DNA of 35,905 nucleotides from Candidatus Lachnoclostridium stercoripullorum (GCA_019114845.1 DXEU01000101.1:1-35905), one strand, 5' to 3'. Positions 16,106 to 25,030 are shown, counted from the first letter of the stretch. Notes: generated by a model from the sequence alone, not told the origin. Program-made: numbers and translations.

Positions 16106-16858
16106 TTATTCGTACTCTACAACGTCCAGCCACTTCTCCAGGAGATCCTTCTCCTCCGGAATCGCCTTGGTCAGGCGGGAAGCAGCCACGATGGGAAGCC
16201 ATCTCTGCACGTACTGCTTTGCGGTGTCGCTCATGTCGCAGAACAGGTTCATGTACATCTCAGCCAGCTTCGGATCCTGAAGGGTCAGGAGCAGGTAGGT
16301 GGTGGCGGCGTCAGCGGAGGCATTTCCCTGGGTCGCGTGGGACCAGTCGAGGATGTAGTACTTTCCCTCCTTGTCGATCACCACGTTGGTGGGGTTGAAG
16401 TCGCCGTGAAGCACCTTCTTGTGCTTGGGCATGCTCTCCAGACGGGTGCTCAGCTCGTAGCGGGTGGTGGCGTTCACCGCCTTTAAGCTGTTGATGCGGA
16501 CGCTCATCTTATCCTTCATCTTGTTCAGGAGAGGAGCCGTCTTGTCATGGATCTCCAGCTGAATCTCCACGAACTCCTTCATGTACTTTTCCACATTCTC
16601 CGGATCCTTCGCCATCTTCTCCGCCAGGGTCTCGCCCTCAATGTAATCGGAGATGATCGCCCATTTTCCCTCCTCGTTCACCGTTACGCCGTGTACTCTG
16701 GGGATGGGGAGACCCGTCTCCTCCACCCTGGCCTGGTTCAGCGCCTCGTTGAGCACGTCCGTCTTGGGATAATTTGCGTCAAATACCTTCCACACCTTGT
16801 CTCCATCCCGATAAATCACCTTATGCGGGCGGGTAGCCAGTACATTATCTGTTTTCAT
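16106..16858 (-). CDS. APH/choline-kinase-fold phosphotransferase, unknown substrate
   Basis: This 250-residue protein has the aminoglycoside phosphotransferase / small-molecule kinase fold. The N-lobe has an ATP-site lysine candidate in DKVWKVFD. The catalytic loop is VLHGDFNPTNVVID (near residues 158-171), and the metal-binding Asp is in YYILDWSHATQGN. It resembles the kinase family often annotated as TIGR02172 or choline/ethanolamine kinase-like. Resistance to aminoglycosides is not implied. It starts 28 bp after adhE with AAGGAG upstream, so it is probably co-transcribed with adhE and ends at a terminator. What it phosphorylates, and why it is paired with AdhE, is unknown. Confidence 0.8.
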   Translation of the reverse strand: MKTDNVLATRPHKVIYRDGDKVWKVFDANYPKTDVLNEALNQARVEETGLPIPRVHGVTVNEEGKWAIISDYIEGETLAEKMAKDPENVEKYMKEFVEIQLEIHDKTAPLLNKMKDKMSVRINSLKAVNATTRYELSTRLESMPKHKKVLHGDFNPTNVVIDKEGKYYILDWSHATQGNASADAATTYLLLTLQDPKLAEMYMNLFCDMSDTAKQYVQRWLPIVAASRLTKAIPEEKDLLEKWLDVVEYE

Positions 16859-16886
16859 GTCGCGTTCTCCTTTCCTTCTCCCTTAA

Positions 16887-19502
16887 TTATTTATTGCCGT
16901 AGTAAGCTCTCAGGTACATCTCTTTGATCTCGCTCATCAACGGATATCTGGGGTTGGCGCCTGTACACTGATCGTCAAAGGCGTTCTCAACCATCTCATC
17001 CAGGGTATCCAGGAAATATTTCTCATCCACGCCGTAGTCTCTGATGGTGGCCTTGATGCCCACTGCCTTCTTCAGCTCCTCGATCTTCTCGATGAGTTTC
17101 TTCACAGCCTCATCGTCGTCCTTGGCCTGGATGCCGCAGAAGCGTGCGCACTCCGCATATCTGGCCTTTGCGTGGGGATACTCGTACTGCGGGAAGGTGC
17201 CCATCTTGGTGGGAACTTCCGCGGAGTTGTACTCCACGATCATGGAGATCAGCAGGGCGTTGGCGACGCCGTGGGGCAGGTGATGGTAAGCGCCCAGCTT
17301 GTGAGCCATGGAGTGGCACAGTCCCAGGAAGGCGTTGGCGAATGCCATACCGGCCATGCAGGAGGCGTCTGCCATCTTCTGACGGGCCTCCACGTTGCTT
17401 CCGTCGTTGTATGCGATGGGCAGGTAGTCAAATACGTTCTTCATCGCCTTTAAGGCAAGTCCGTCGGTGTAGTCCGTAGCCATGATGGATGCATATGCCT
17501 CCAGAGCGTGGGTCAGCACATCGACGCCGGACGCGCTGGTCAGTCCCTTGGGCTGGCTCATCATGTTGTCGGTGTCCACGATGGCCATGTTGGGAAGGAG
17601 CTCGTAGTCAGCCAGCGGGTACTTCACACCGGTCTCCTGGTCGGTGATCACGGCGAAGGGGGTCACCTCGGAACCGGTACCGGAGGAGGTGGGGATGGCT
17701 ACGAAGTAAGCCTTCTCTCCCATCTTCGGGAAGGTGTACACACGCTTCCGGATATCCATGAAGCGCATGGCCATATCCTGGAAGTCCACCTCCGGGTGCT
17801 CGTACATCACCCACATGATCTTAGCAGCGTCCATGGCGGAACCGCCGCCCAGGGCGATGATCACGTCCGGCTTGAAGGCGTCCATGGCCTTTGCGCCGGC
17901 CTGTGCGTTTGCCAGGGTGGGATCCGGCTGTACGTCGGAGAAGGTGGTGTATACGATTCCCAGCTCATCCAGCTTGTCGGTGATGGGCTTGGTGTATCCA
18001 TTCATATATAAGAAGCTGTCAGTCACCAGGAAAGCTCTCTTCTTGCCCAGCACATCTCTCAGCTCATTAAGAGCAACCGGCATGCAGCCCTTCTTAAAGT
18101 ATACCTTCTGAGGCGCTCTGAACCACAGCATATTCTCTCTCCTCTCCGCAACGGTCTTGATATTCAGCAGGTGTTTGATGCCCACGTTCTCGGAAACGGA
18201 GTTGCCGCCCCAGGAACCGCATCCCAGTGTCAGGGACGGAGTGAGCTTGAAGTTGTACAGGTCGCCGATGCCGCCCTGGGAGGAAGGCGTGTTGATCAGA
18301 ATACGGCAGGTCTTCATGGCAGCCGCATGCTTCGCCATCTTCTCTTTCTCGTTCACGTTGATGTATAAGGAAGAGGTATGTCCATAGCCGCCGTCGGCCA
18401 CCAGCCTCTCGGCCTTTGCCAGAGCCTCGTCGAAGGTCTTCGCCTTGTACATAGCCAGTACCGGGCTCAGCTTCTCATGGGCAAACTCCTCGGAAATGTC
18501 CACGGACTCCACCTCGCCGATGAGGATCTTGGTGGTCTCCGGAACCGTCACGCCCGCCATGGCGGCGATCTTCGCTGCCGGCTGGCCTACGATCTTGGCG
18601 TTCACAGCGCCGTTGATGATGATGGTCTTTCTCACCTTGTTCAGCTCATCCGGCTTTAAGAAGTAGCAGCCTCTGTCCTGGAACTCCTTCTTAACCGCGT
18701 CGTACACCGGCTCCAGAACCGTCACAGACTGCTCGGAAGCGCAGATCATGCCGTTGTCGAAGGTCTTGGAGTGGATGATGGAGTTTACAGCCAGTCTCAC
18801 ATCCGCGGTGTCGTCGATGATCACCGGGGTGTTTCCGGCGCCCACGCCCAGGGCCGGCTTGCCGGAAGAGTACGCAGCTCTCACCATGCCGGGGCCGCCG
18901 GTGGCCAGGATGGTGTCGGAGCTTCTCATCACCTCGTTGGTCAGATCCAGGCTGGGCACATCGATCCACCCGATGATTCCCTCGGGAGCGCCGGCCTTCA
19001 CAGCTGCGTCAAGTACAACCTTGGCAGCGGCGATGGTGCACTTCTTTGCCCGGGGATGGGGGGAAATGATGATGGCATTTCTGGTCTTCAGGGCGATCAG
19101 GCACTTGAAGATTGCAGTAGAAGTCGGGTTCGTGGTGGGGATAACCGCAGCGATCAGTCCCAGGGGCTCAGCCACCTTCTTGATGCCGTAGGCCTTGTCC
19201 TCCTCGATGACTCCGCAGGTCTTTGCATCCTTATACACATTGTAAATGTACTCTGCAGCGTAGTGGTTCTTGATGATCTTGTCCTCCACCACGCCCATGC
19301 CGGTCTCCTCCACGGCCATCTTGGCAAGGGGGATTCTCTGCTGGTTGGCTGCCTTCGCCGCCTCGTAGAAAATCTTGTCCACCTGCTCCTGGGTGTAGGT
19401 TGCGAACACCTTCTGGGCTTCCTTCATCGCCTTCATCTTCGCAACCAGAGCATCCACACTGTCGATGATTTCTGGTACCTGTACGGTCTTTTCCTTTGCC
19501 AT
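16887..19502 (-). CDS. adhE: Bifunctional acetaldehyde/alcohol dehydrogenase
   Basis: AdhE reduces acetyl-CoA to acetaldehyde and then to ethanol, regenerating two NAD+ per acetyl-CoA during fermentation. The 871-residue chain has an N-terminal CoA-acylating aldehyde dehydrogenase domain with the catalytic cysteine at C254 in FDNGMICASEQSV. A linker near residues 430-460 joins it to an iron-dependent alcohol dehydrogenase domain with cofactor motif ALGGGSAMDAAKIMW. The iron-site histidines are in VLTHALEAYAS and LCHSMAHKLGAYHHLPHG. Length is close to the usual 865-890, and nothing is missing. The start ATG follows GTAGGAGGAT. Family members assemble into spirosomes. Expression is likely under redox control. 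Confidence 0.97.
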   Translation of the reverse strand: MAKEKTVQVPEIIDSVDALVAKMKAMKEAQKVFATYTQEQVDKIFYEAAKAANQQRIPLAKMAVEETGMGVVEDKIIKNHYAAEYIYNVYKDAKTCGVIEEDKAYGIKKVAEPLGLIAAVIPTTNPTSTAIFKCLIALKTRNAIIISPHPRAKKCTIAAAKVVLDAAVKAGAPEGIIGWIDVPSLDLTNEVMRSSDTILATGGPGMVRAAYSSGKPALGVGAGNTPVIIDDTADVRLAVNSIIHSKTFDNGMICASEQSVTVLEPVYDAVKKEFQDRGCYFLKPDELNKVRKTIIINGAVNAKIVGQPAAKIAAMAGVTVPETTKILIGEVESVDISEEFAHEKLSPVLAMYKAKTFDEALAKAERLVADGGYGHTSSLYINVNEKEKMAKHAAAMKTCRILINTPSSQGGIGDLYNFKLTPSLTLGCGSWGGNSVSENVGIKHLLNIKTVAERRENMLWFRAPQKVYFKKGCMPVALNELRDVLGKKRAFLVTDSFLYMNGYTKPITDKLDELGIVYTTFSDVQPDPTLANAQAGAKAMDAFKPDVIIALGGGSAMDAAKIMWVMYEHPEVDFQDMAMRFMDIRKRVYTFPKMGEKAYFVAIPTSSGTGSEVTPFAVITDQETGVKYPLADYELLPNMAIVDTDNMMSQPKGLTSASGVDVLTHALEAYASIMATDYTDGLALKAMKNVFDYLPIAYNDGSNVEARQKMADASCMAGMAFANAFLGLCHSMAHKLGAYHHLPHGVANALLISMIVEYNSAEVPTKMGTFPQYEYPHAKARYAECARFCGIQAKDDDEAVKKLIEKIEELKKAVGIKATIRDYGVDEKYFLDTLDEMVENAFDDQCTGANPRYPLMSEIKEMYLRAYYGNK

Positions 19503-19568
19503 GATTCATCCTCCTACTGATTGGTTTATGTTGGTTTGTTTTGCTTTCGTTATTTATTTAACGATTTC

Positions 19569-19597
19569 ATTATACGGTACTGTTAAAAAAATGTCAA
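19569..19597 (-). promoter_or_regulatory. Consensus promoter of adhE
   Basis: On the minus strand a perfect TTGACA (19592-19597) and a perfect TATAAT (19569-19574) are separated by 17 bp, predicting very strong transcription starting about 60 bases before adhE. An exact consensus promoter usually implies repression when the product is not needed. Confidence 0.88.
19580..19597. promoter_or_regulatory. Candidate Rex operator over the adhE -35
   Basis: CTGTTAAAAAAATGTCAA aligns with the Rex consensus TTGTTAA-N4-TTAACAA: one half matches at six of seven positions and the other at about four. It overlaps the -35 and spacer of the adhE promoter, so binding would block RNA polymerase. The NADH sensor Rex is an established regulator of adhE in clostridia. 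The weak half keeps confidence moderate. Confidence 0.5.
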
Positions 19598-19798
19598 TTG
19601 TGGGTTTTGTGAATGTTTTCAGAAAAGCGGGGAGTTTTTTGGTTATTTTTACCTTAACCCCCAATTTTCTCCTTAAAGCGGGGATTTCCGCCGAGGGAAA
19701 ATCGCCGGAAATTTCCTCGGACCGCAGGGCCTGTCCGCCCGCAGAAAAGACGAATATTTTCAAATAAATTGTATTATTTTGAAATTCGCGAATGTTTT

Positions 19799-19816
19799 CT
19801 GTTATTTTTTTAACGA
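19799..19816. promoter_or_regulatory. Second Rex-like site upstream of adhE
   Basis: CTGTTATTTTTTTAACGA matches the Rex pattern at about five and six positions per half-site. It is some 200 bp upstream of the adhE -35. The rest of 19598-19958 holds no gene: I see AT-rich sequence, a repeated GAATGTTTTC (19611-19620 and 19790-19799) and a terminator near 19900. Confidence 0.35.
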
Positions 19817-19888
19817 ACAGGCATTCCGCCGGCTTCCCCGGCCTGGATAGAAAAAGGCGTGCCGCGCAAACAGGGGGCATCGCGCAAA

Positions 19889-19914
19889 CAGAGCGGGACC
19901 TGCGCCCCGCTCTG
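19889..19914 (-). terminator. Possible terminator after the M20 hydrolase gene
   Basis: CAGAGCGGG (19889-19897) and CCCGCTCTG (19906-19914) form a perfect 9-bp GC-rich stem about 45 bases past the stop codon. On the minus strand only TTTG follows; on the plus strand the tail CCGTTTTT is better, but no plus-strand gene leads into it. Confidence 0.5.
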
Positions 19915-19958
19915 CCGTTTTTCCTCTGATTCTATTCTTCCGTTTCGGTCTCTTTCCT

Positions 19959-21404
19959 CTACTGTCCAGGCACCACCGGCACCGCGTCCGCGGGCACCGG
20001 GCAGTAGTAGCCGCCGGCCGTCTTCTTCTCAAACTCCTCCCTGGCCGCCTTCAGAATCTCCGGCTTCTCGTAGAGATCCATGGCGGTGGCCGCCAGCACC
20101 TTTCCGGCGGTGATCACGCTCTTGTGGCCGATGGAGGTGTGGCCGCAGGACACGTTCTGCCAGCTGTGGCCGGGGGCCTTGGACACAAAGGAGGCCGCGT
20201 TGATCTGGGCTGTGGGGGTCAGCCAGCTGACGTCGCCCACATCCGTGGAGCCGGCTCTCTGCCGGTCGCTGTAGTGGTAGGGGATGAGGAAATCGTTCAT
20301 GGGCCTGGTGCCGTGCTGGGACTTCTCGTCCACAAAGGCCGCGATGGCCTCGTCCTCGTCGCAGGCAGCTCCCGGCAGGCGGTCGGACTTCATCTCATAG
20401 GAGTCCATAATCTTCTTGGCGTACTCCATCTCCTCGGGAGTGTAGGTGTCCACTCCCACCTGGTCAAAGTTGTCCCACAGAAGCTGCTCCAGAACCCGGT
20501 TGGGCACCGTGTTGGAACAGCCGTCGATGAACTGCTGGCGCACTTCCGTCTCCGTCATCATGGCCGCCGCCTGGGCGATCTTGTCCACCCGGGCCTGAAG
20601 GGCCAGGGCGTCCTTGGCCAGCTTGGAGCGCACCATGTAGAGCACTCTGGCGTGGGGCTGCACCACGTTGGGGGAATTGCCGCCGGCGTCCGTGATGGCG
20701 TAGTGGATTCTGGCGGAATCCGGCATGTGCTCCCGCAAAAACTGCACGCCCATGTTCATGACCTCCACCGCGTCCAGGGCGGAGCGTCCGAACTCCGGCG
20801 CTCCGGATGCGTGGGACGCCACTCCCTTGAAAATGTACTCCGTCTGGATGCAGGAGTTGCAGGTGCCGCTGGTCACCTGGTTCACATCGGAGGGGTGCCA
20901 GGTGAGAGCCGCGTCCAGATCCTTCCACACGCCGTCTCTGGCCATAAACGCCTTGGAGGCGCCGCCCTCCTCGCCGGGGCAGCCGAAGAAGATCACCGTT
21001 CCGTGGCCCTCCCCCTTCTTCTCCAGGTACTTCTTGATGCCGAAGGCGGCTGCCATGGCGCCCGCTCCCAGCATATTGTGGCCACAGCCGTGACCGCAGC
21101 CGCCGGCCACCAGCTCCTCCCGCTCGGTGGCCCCCGCCTTCTGGGAGAGGCCCGTGAGGGCGTCGTACTCGCCCAGAATGCCGATCACCGGCCGGCCGGA
21201 GCCGTAGGACGCCTTGAAGGCCGTCTCAATCCCCGCCACCGGCGTCTCCACCTGGAAGCCCTCCTTCTCCAGCACCTGGCAGTACAGCTTCGCGGACTGA
21301 AACTCCATCAGGGACAGCTCCGCGTACTCCCAGATCTTGTCGGACACGTCCGTGATCACATCTTTTTTCTCGTCAATATAATTCAGAAATTCTTTCTTGT
21401 CCAT
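19959..21404 (-). CDS. AbgB-like M20 peptidase/amidohydrolase
   Basis: This 481-residue protein resembles subunit B of p-aminobenzoyl-glutamate hydrolase, and the E. coli AbgB protein is the same size. Metal-site elements are GGCGHGCGHNMLG, the catalytic Glu in CPGEEGG, WHPSD, and the family motif STDVGDVSWLTPTAQINAASF, followed by GHTSIGHK. The start was moved to the ATG at 21404 after GGAAGGAT; an upstream ATG at 21425 has no good ribosome site. It lies 88 bp behind an amino-acid ABC transporter ATPase in the same direction. It probably hydrolyses an imported amino-acid amide or acyl conjugate. An AbgA partner is not present, so the p-aminobenzoyl-glutamate activity is only a guess. Confidence 0.87.
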   Translation of the reverse strand: MDKKEFLNYIDEKKDVITDVSDKIWEYAELSLMEFQSAKLYCQVLEKEGFQVETPVAGIETAFKASYGSGRPVIGILGEYDALTGLSQKAGATEREELVAGGCGHGCGHNMLGAGAMAAAFGIKKYLEKKGEGHGTVIFFGCPGEEGGASKAFMARDGVWKDLDAALTWHPSDVNQVTSGTCNSCIQTEYIFKGVASHASGAPEFGRSALDAVEVMNMGVQFLREHMPDSARIHYAITDAGGNSPNVVQPHARVLYMVRSKLAKDALALQARVDKIAQAAAMMTETEVRQQFIDGCSNTVPNRVLEQLLWDNFDQVGVDTYTPEEMEYAKKIMDSYEMKSDRLPGAACDEDEAIAAFVDEKSQHGTRPMNDFLIPYHYSDRQRAGSTDVGDVSWLTPTAQINAASFVSKAPGHSWQNVSCGHTSIGHKSVITAGKVLAATAMDLYEKPEILKAAREEFEKKTAGGYYCPVPADAVPVVPGQ

Positions 21405-21447
21405 GTCTATCCTTCCTTCCGGCATCCATTTCCAGCCGTCCGATTTT

Positions 21448-21479
21448 GCGCGGCAAACCGCCGTCTCAGAAAGCCGCGC
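21448..21479. other. Stem-loop between ATPase and M20 genes
   Basis: GCGCGGC (21448-21454) and GCCGCGC (21473-21479) pair perfectly across an 18-base loop in the 88-bp gap. No T tract follows on either strand, so mRNA processing or stability is more likely than termination. Confidence 0.35.
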
Positions 21480-21492
21480 TTAAAAGCCCCTC

Positions 21493-22236
21493 TTAATAGA
21501 GCACCTTCCCCAGGAACTCCTTGGTTCTGGGATTCTGCGGATTGCCGAAAATCTCCTCCGGCGTCCCCTTCTCGGCGATGATTCCGCCGTCCATAAAGAG
21601 CACCCGGTCGGAGATCTCTCTAGCAAAGCCCATCTCGTGGGTCACGATCACCGTGGTCATGCCCGTCTTCACCAGCTCCTTGATAACCGCCAGCACCTCC
21701 CCAACCATCTCGGGGTCCAGGGCGGAGGTGGGCTCGTCAAACAGCATCACATCCGGCTCCATGGCCAGGGCCCGCACAATGGCCAAACGCTGCTTCTGGC
21801 CGCCGGAGAGGCGCTTGGGATACTCGTCAATCTTGTCCAGCAGGCCGACGCGCTTCAGCAGCTCCTTGGCCATGTCGTCCGCCTCCTTCTGGCTCTTCTT
21901 GCCCAGGAGAACAGGGGCCATGGTGATGTTCTTTCCCACCGTCATGTTGGGGAACACATTGAAGTGCTGGAACACCATACCCATCTTCTGCCGGTGAACG
22001 TTGATGTTCACGCTCTTGTCCGTGATATCCACGCCCTCAAAATAGATCTTGCCCTCATCCGGAATCTCCAGCAGGTTCAGGCACCGCAGAAATGTGCTCT
22101 TTCCGCCGCCGGAAGGTCCGATGATGGAGACCACCTCCCCCTGGGAAATGGTCTCGCTCACCCCCTTCAGCACGTGGAGGTCGCCGAACCGTTTATGTAA
22201 ATTCTCTACTCTTAAAAGCTCTTTATTGTCAGTCAC
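21493..22236 (-). CDS. Polar amino-acid ABC transporter ATP-binding protein
   Basis: This 247-residue GlnQ/HisP-type ATPase drives amino-acid uptake. It shows Walker A in [15 protein letters not shown] (about residues 38-52), Q-loop [11 protein letters not shown], signature [16 protein letters not shown], Walker [15 protein letters not shown] and the H-loop His in VTHEMGFA. It begins with GTG and overlaps the permease end by 8 bp, indicating translational coupling. It belongs with the permease and binding protein upstream. Confidence 0.94.
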   Translation of the reverse strand: MTDNKELLRVENLHKRFGDLHVLKGVSETISQGEVVSIIGPSGGGKSTFLRCLNLLEIPDEGKIYFEGVDITDKSVNINVHRQKMGMVFQHFNVFPNMTVGKNITMAPVLLGKKSQKEADDMAKELLKRVGLLDKIDEYPKRLSGGQKQRLAIVRALAMEPDVMLFDEPTSALDPEMVGEVLAVIKELVKTGMTTVIVTHEMGFAREISDRVLFMDGGIIAEKGTPEEIFGNPQNPRTKEFLGKVLY

Positions 22237-22909
22237 CTGCCCTCATCCTCCTTTCCATCGCCAGTACACATTTCGACAGGCTGAAGGTCACCACAAAATA
22301 GATGATGCCGACGATGATCAGCGGCTCGATGGTCAGATACAGCGCTCCGGAAATGGATTTGTACTGGGTCATCAGCTCTCCCACAAAGAAGGTGGACGCC
22401 AGGGAGGTCTCCTTAATCATCGTGACAAACTCGTTGCACAGGGCGGGGAGAATGTTCTTCACCGCCTGGGGCATCACCACGTGGACCATAGCCTGGTGGC
22501 TGTTTAAGCCCAGGCTTCTGGCCGCCTCCGTCTGTCCCTTGTCCACAGCCTGAATGCCGGCGCGGATGATCTCAGACACGTAGGCCGCCGAGTTCAGGCA
22601 CAGGGCGATGGTAATGCAGGTAAATTTGCTGGGCTCCCAGAAGTACAGGAGATCCGGCAGCAGGAAGTAGAAGAAATACAGCTGCAGCAGCAGCGGCGTG
22701 CCGCGGACGATCTCCACGAAAACGCCCACCACCGCGGACAGGGGCTTCACATTTCCCACCTTCCACTTGCTCATGCGCATGAGGGCCAGGAAAAATCCGA
22801 TGATGCAGCCCGCAAACACGGTGATAAAACTGAGGAGCAGGGTATATCCCAGTCCTGAGAGGAACAGGTTCCAGTACCCGTTCCAGACTTTTACAATATT
22901 GTCAATCAC
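22229..22909 (-). CDS. Polar amino-acid ABC transporter permease
   Basis: This 226-residue HisM/GlnP-type inner membrane subunit has about five membrane segments. The typical [20 protein letters not shown] stretch and the EAA coupling loop ([30 protein letters not shown]) are visible. Only one permease gene is present, so it probably forms a homodimer. It starts 32 bp after the binding-protein gene. Confidence 0.94.
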   Translation of the reverse strand: MIDNIVKVWNGYWNLFLSGLGYTLLLSFITVFAGCIIGFFLALMRMSKWKVGNVKPLSAVVGVFVEIVRGTPLLLQLYFFYFLLPDLLYFWEPSKFTCITIALCLNSAAYVSEIIRAGIQAVDKGQTEAARSLGLNSHQAMVHVVMPQAVKNILPALCNEFVTMIKETSLASTFFVGELMTQYKSISGALYLTIEPLIIVGIIYFVVTFSLSKCVLAMERRMRAGD

Positions 22910-22941
22910 TGATTTGTTCCTCCTTTAATTCCGGGACTCCA

Positions 22942-23769
22942 TTAATTCTGGGTGAGGCCCAGGGCGTTGGCCTGCTCCACAGCCTCGTCCCACCACTGCT
23001 TGTAGAGGCCCTTCTCATTGACTTCGTCGATGATGCGGTTCACCTCCGCCAGCAGCTCATCCTGTCCCTTGGTCACGGCAACCACGTTGCCCTGGGACTG
23101 ATAGTCAAAATAGAATTCCGCCATGCCAAGCTCCGGGTAGTTCTCCGTGTAGGACTCACCCACGGCGTCCGCCACGGCCACAGCGTCCACCTTGCCGGTG
23201 GTCAGCATCATAATTCCGTCGTTGATGCTGGTGATCACCTCCATCTCAGCGTCCGGAAGCTGCTCCGTCACCAGGCTCTGCTGCAGGGCGCCGTTCTGAG
23301 CGGCCACCTTCTTGCCGGAGAAATCCTCGGCTGTCTTGTACTGATCCGCCACTTCCTTGAGAACCAGCAGTCCCTGATCCTTTCCGTCGGAGCTCTCCGC
23401 GCGGTAGTAGTTGGAGAGACCCATGTTCTCCTCCCGCTCCGGGGTCTTGGCGAATCCGGAGATGGCGATGTCCACCTTGCCGGTGCTGATGGCAGCCTCA
23501 ACAGCGGAGAAATCCATGGGCTCCAGCTGAAGCTCCACGCCCATCTGCTCCGCGATGTATTTTCCCAACTCGATCTCCGCGCCCAGGTACTTGGTCTCGC
23601 CGGCGCTCACGTCCTGGAACTCATAGGGAGCGAAATCCGGGCTGGTGGCCATCACCAGGACTCCCTTCTCCTTGATCGTCTCCAGCTTATTCTCCTCCTC
23701 CTTGGCGCCGCAGCCCGCTGCCGCCGCCAGTGCCAGTCCCATCAGTGTAAGAGCCAATGCTTTTTTCAT
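22942..23769 (-). CDS. Amino-acid ABC transporter substrate-binding lipoprotein
   Basis: This 275-residue extracellular family 3 solute-binding protein captures a polar amino acid or a close analogue. A lipoprotein signal peptide ends at the lipobox AAAAGC, placing the lipidated cysteine at C20. Family features include [33 protein letters not shown], the domain crossover near [21 protein letters not shown], and [14 protein letters not shown]. It is the promoter-proximal gene, with AGGAGGAT before its ATG. The pairing with an M20 hydrolase suggests the ligand may be an amino-acid conjugate or a hydrolysis product. Confidence 0.93.
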   Translation of the reverse strand: MKKALALTLMGLALAAAAGCGAKEEENKLETIKEKGVLVMATSPDFAPYEFQDVSAGETKYLGAEIELGKYIAEQMGVELQLEPMDFSAVEAAISTGKVDIAISGFAKTPEREENMGLSNYYRAESSDGKDQGLLVLKEVADQYKTAEDFSGKKVAAQNGALQQSLVTEQLPDAEMEVITSINDGIMMLTTGKVDAVAVADAVGESYTENYPELGMAEFYFDYQSQGNVVAVTKGQDELLAEVNRIIDEVNEKGLYKQWWDEAVEQANALGLTQN

Positions 23770-23832
23770 AATCTTATCCTCCTCATAAAAACGATTTTCA
23801 AATATTTCTCGTCTGAAATTTTCTATTTATAC

Positions 23833-23861
23833 ACTATACTGCATATTTATTAGTTTGTAAA
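23833..23861 (-). promoter_or_regulatory. Promoter of amino-acid transporter / M20 operon
   Basis: On the minus strand TTTACA (23856-23861) and TATAGT (23833-23838) are 17 bp apart. The predicted leader is about 55 bases. The -35 lies within a palindrome. Confidence 0.7.
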
Positions 23862-23873
23862 CCAAAAATATGC
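23841..23873. promoter_or_regulatory. Nested inverted repeats over transporter -35
   Basis: The outer arms GCATATTT (23841-23848) and AAATATGC (23866-23873) are exact reverse complements. At the centre, GTTTGTAAAC (23853-23862) is a ten-base near-palindrome covering the -35. The position between divergent genes suggests an operator. Confidence 0.55.
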
Positions 23874-23879
23874 CGTTTT

Positions 23880-23899
23880 TTGTACTTTAATCCGTACAA
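23880..23899. promoter_or_regulatory. Candidate LysR-type binding box
   Basis: TTGTAC and GTACAA form a perfect inverted repeat with an 8-base spacer, about 20 bases upstream of the transporter -35. Placement and size fit the recognition site of a LysR-type regulator. Between here and the LysR start (24081) I see no other gene. The direct repeats CATATTTATTCATG (23947) and CATATATTCATG (23968) are also present. Confidence 0.5.
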
Positions 23900-24080
23900 T
23901 CTTGGGCGAAACCCTGAAAAGCCCACGAAAATATGCAGAAATCAATCATATTTATTCATGCTTCGCGCATATATTCATGATTTAATTTCCCCGCCCGCTT
24001 GTTTTTCCTCCCCCGATCCCTTAAAATTGTGGGTAGAACCGCCGGCCCGGGAGCCGGCCGCCACAGGGGGGAAATACACC

Positions 24081-25007
24081 ATGGATTTGAAACAGTTGGA
24101 ATACATCGTCATGATCGCGGAGGAGAACAGCATCACCCGGGCGGCGGAGCGCCTGTTCATCACCCAGTCCGGGCTGAACCAGCAGCTCCTGAAGCTGGAG
24201 GCCGAGCTAGGGATTCAGCTCTTCCACCGCTCCAAAAATGATTTCCGCCTCACCCAGGCCGGCCAGGTGTACGTCTCCTACGCCCGCAAGATCCTGCGCC
24301 TAAAGCAGGAGGCCTACAACATCCTCAACGACATGGCCGGCAACAAGAGGGGGACGCTCCGGGTAGGGCTGACTCCCGAGCGGGGCATCGCCATGTTCAT
24401 GAGCATCTACCCCGCCTTCTACGCGGAGTACCCCCACATCACCATCGAGCCCCTGGAAATCGGCGTCCGGGAGCAGCTCTCCCGCCTGACAAAGGGCTAC
24501 CTGGACCTGGGGATTGTCACCGTGACGGAGAAGGACCGCTCCTCCTTTGAATACATCCACCTGATGTCGGAGGATCTGGTCCTCGCCATCCCCAGAAACC
24601 ATCCCCTGGCCGCCCAGGCCGCCGCGCCGGGCGCCCCATTCACCACCGTCAGCCTGGAGGACTTCAAGCGGGACAAGTTCGTGCTCATGACCAAGGGCTC
24701 CACCATGAGAAACCTGATCAACCCCCTCTTCAAGGAGGCCGGCTACGTCCCGGACATTCTCTTTGAATCCGCCAGCAACCACACCCTGCGCTCCATCGTC
24801 AAGCGGCGGCTGGGCTGCACCATCCTCCCCGCCGCCTACGCGGGGCCGGACCCGGACATCGCCTATTTCTACCTGCCGTCCCGCCCCTCCTGGGAGCTGG
24901 ACGCCGTGTACAAGAAGGGGACCTACCAGATGAAGGCCGCCGGCGATTTCATCAAGCTGGCCAAGGACTACTGGACTTCCCACCCATACCTGACAGAAGA
25001 GCCGTGA
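24081..25007 (+). CDS. LysR family transcriptional regulator
   Basis: This 308-residue LysR-type regulator has an N-terminal winged helix-turn-helix (residues about 1-60, MDLKQLEYIVMIAEENSITRAAERLF with ITQSGLNQQLLKLEAELG) and a C-terminal effector-binding domain (about 90-300). It is divergent from the amino-acid transporter / M20 operon, the classic layout for a regulator of its neighbour. The open frame begins at 23880, but the HTH start at 24081 fits the family; the ribosome site AGGGGGGAAA is modest. The effector is probably an imported ligand or its product. The terminator hairpin overlaps the last codons. Confidence 0.92.
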   Translation: MDLKQLEYIVMIAEENSITRAAERLFITQSGLNQQLLKLEAELGIQLFHRSKNDFRLTQAGQVYVSYARKILRLKQEAYNILNDMAGNKRGTLRVGLTPERGIAMFMSIYPAFYAEYPHITIEPLEIGVREQLSRLTKGYLDLGIVTVTEKDRSSFEYIHLMSEDLVLAIPRNHPLAAQAAAPGAPFTTVSLEDFKRDKFVLMTKGSTMRNLINPLFKEAGYVPDILFESASNHTLRSIVKRRLGCTILPAAYAGPDPDIAYFYLPSRPSWELDAVYKKGTYQMKAAGDFIKLAKDYWTSHPYLTEEP

Positions 25008-25030
25008 CGGACACGGCTCTTCTTGTCTAT
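24995..25030 (+). terminator. Terminator overlapping the lysR stop codon
   Basis: AGAAGAGCCGTG (24995-25006) and CACGGCTCTTCT (25012-25023) form a perfect 12-bp stem around a five-base loop, followed by TGTCTATT. The left arm is inside the last LysR codons. It may also end convergent transcription from the Bax-inhibitor gene. Confidence 0.65.

Noticed and set aside
16106-16858. Aminoglycoside resistance gene
   Set aside because: The fold is right, but the wider kinase family is mostly non-resistance, the gene is embedded behind adhE, and no mobile-element features surround it.
19598-19958. Riboswitch or small RNA upstream of adhE
   Set aside because: The region has weak stems and AT-rich repeats, but I recognise no riboswitch core, and the adhE promoter lies downstream of it, so it would not be in the adhE transcript.
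20124-21581. A 485-codon plus-strand frame opposite the AbgB-like gene
   Set aside because: It is an antisense frame with low-complexity His/Leu/Gly/Val composition, no family features and no ribosome site, while the opposite strand encodes a clear M20 enzyme.
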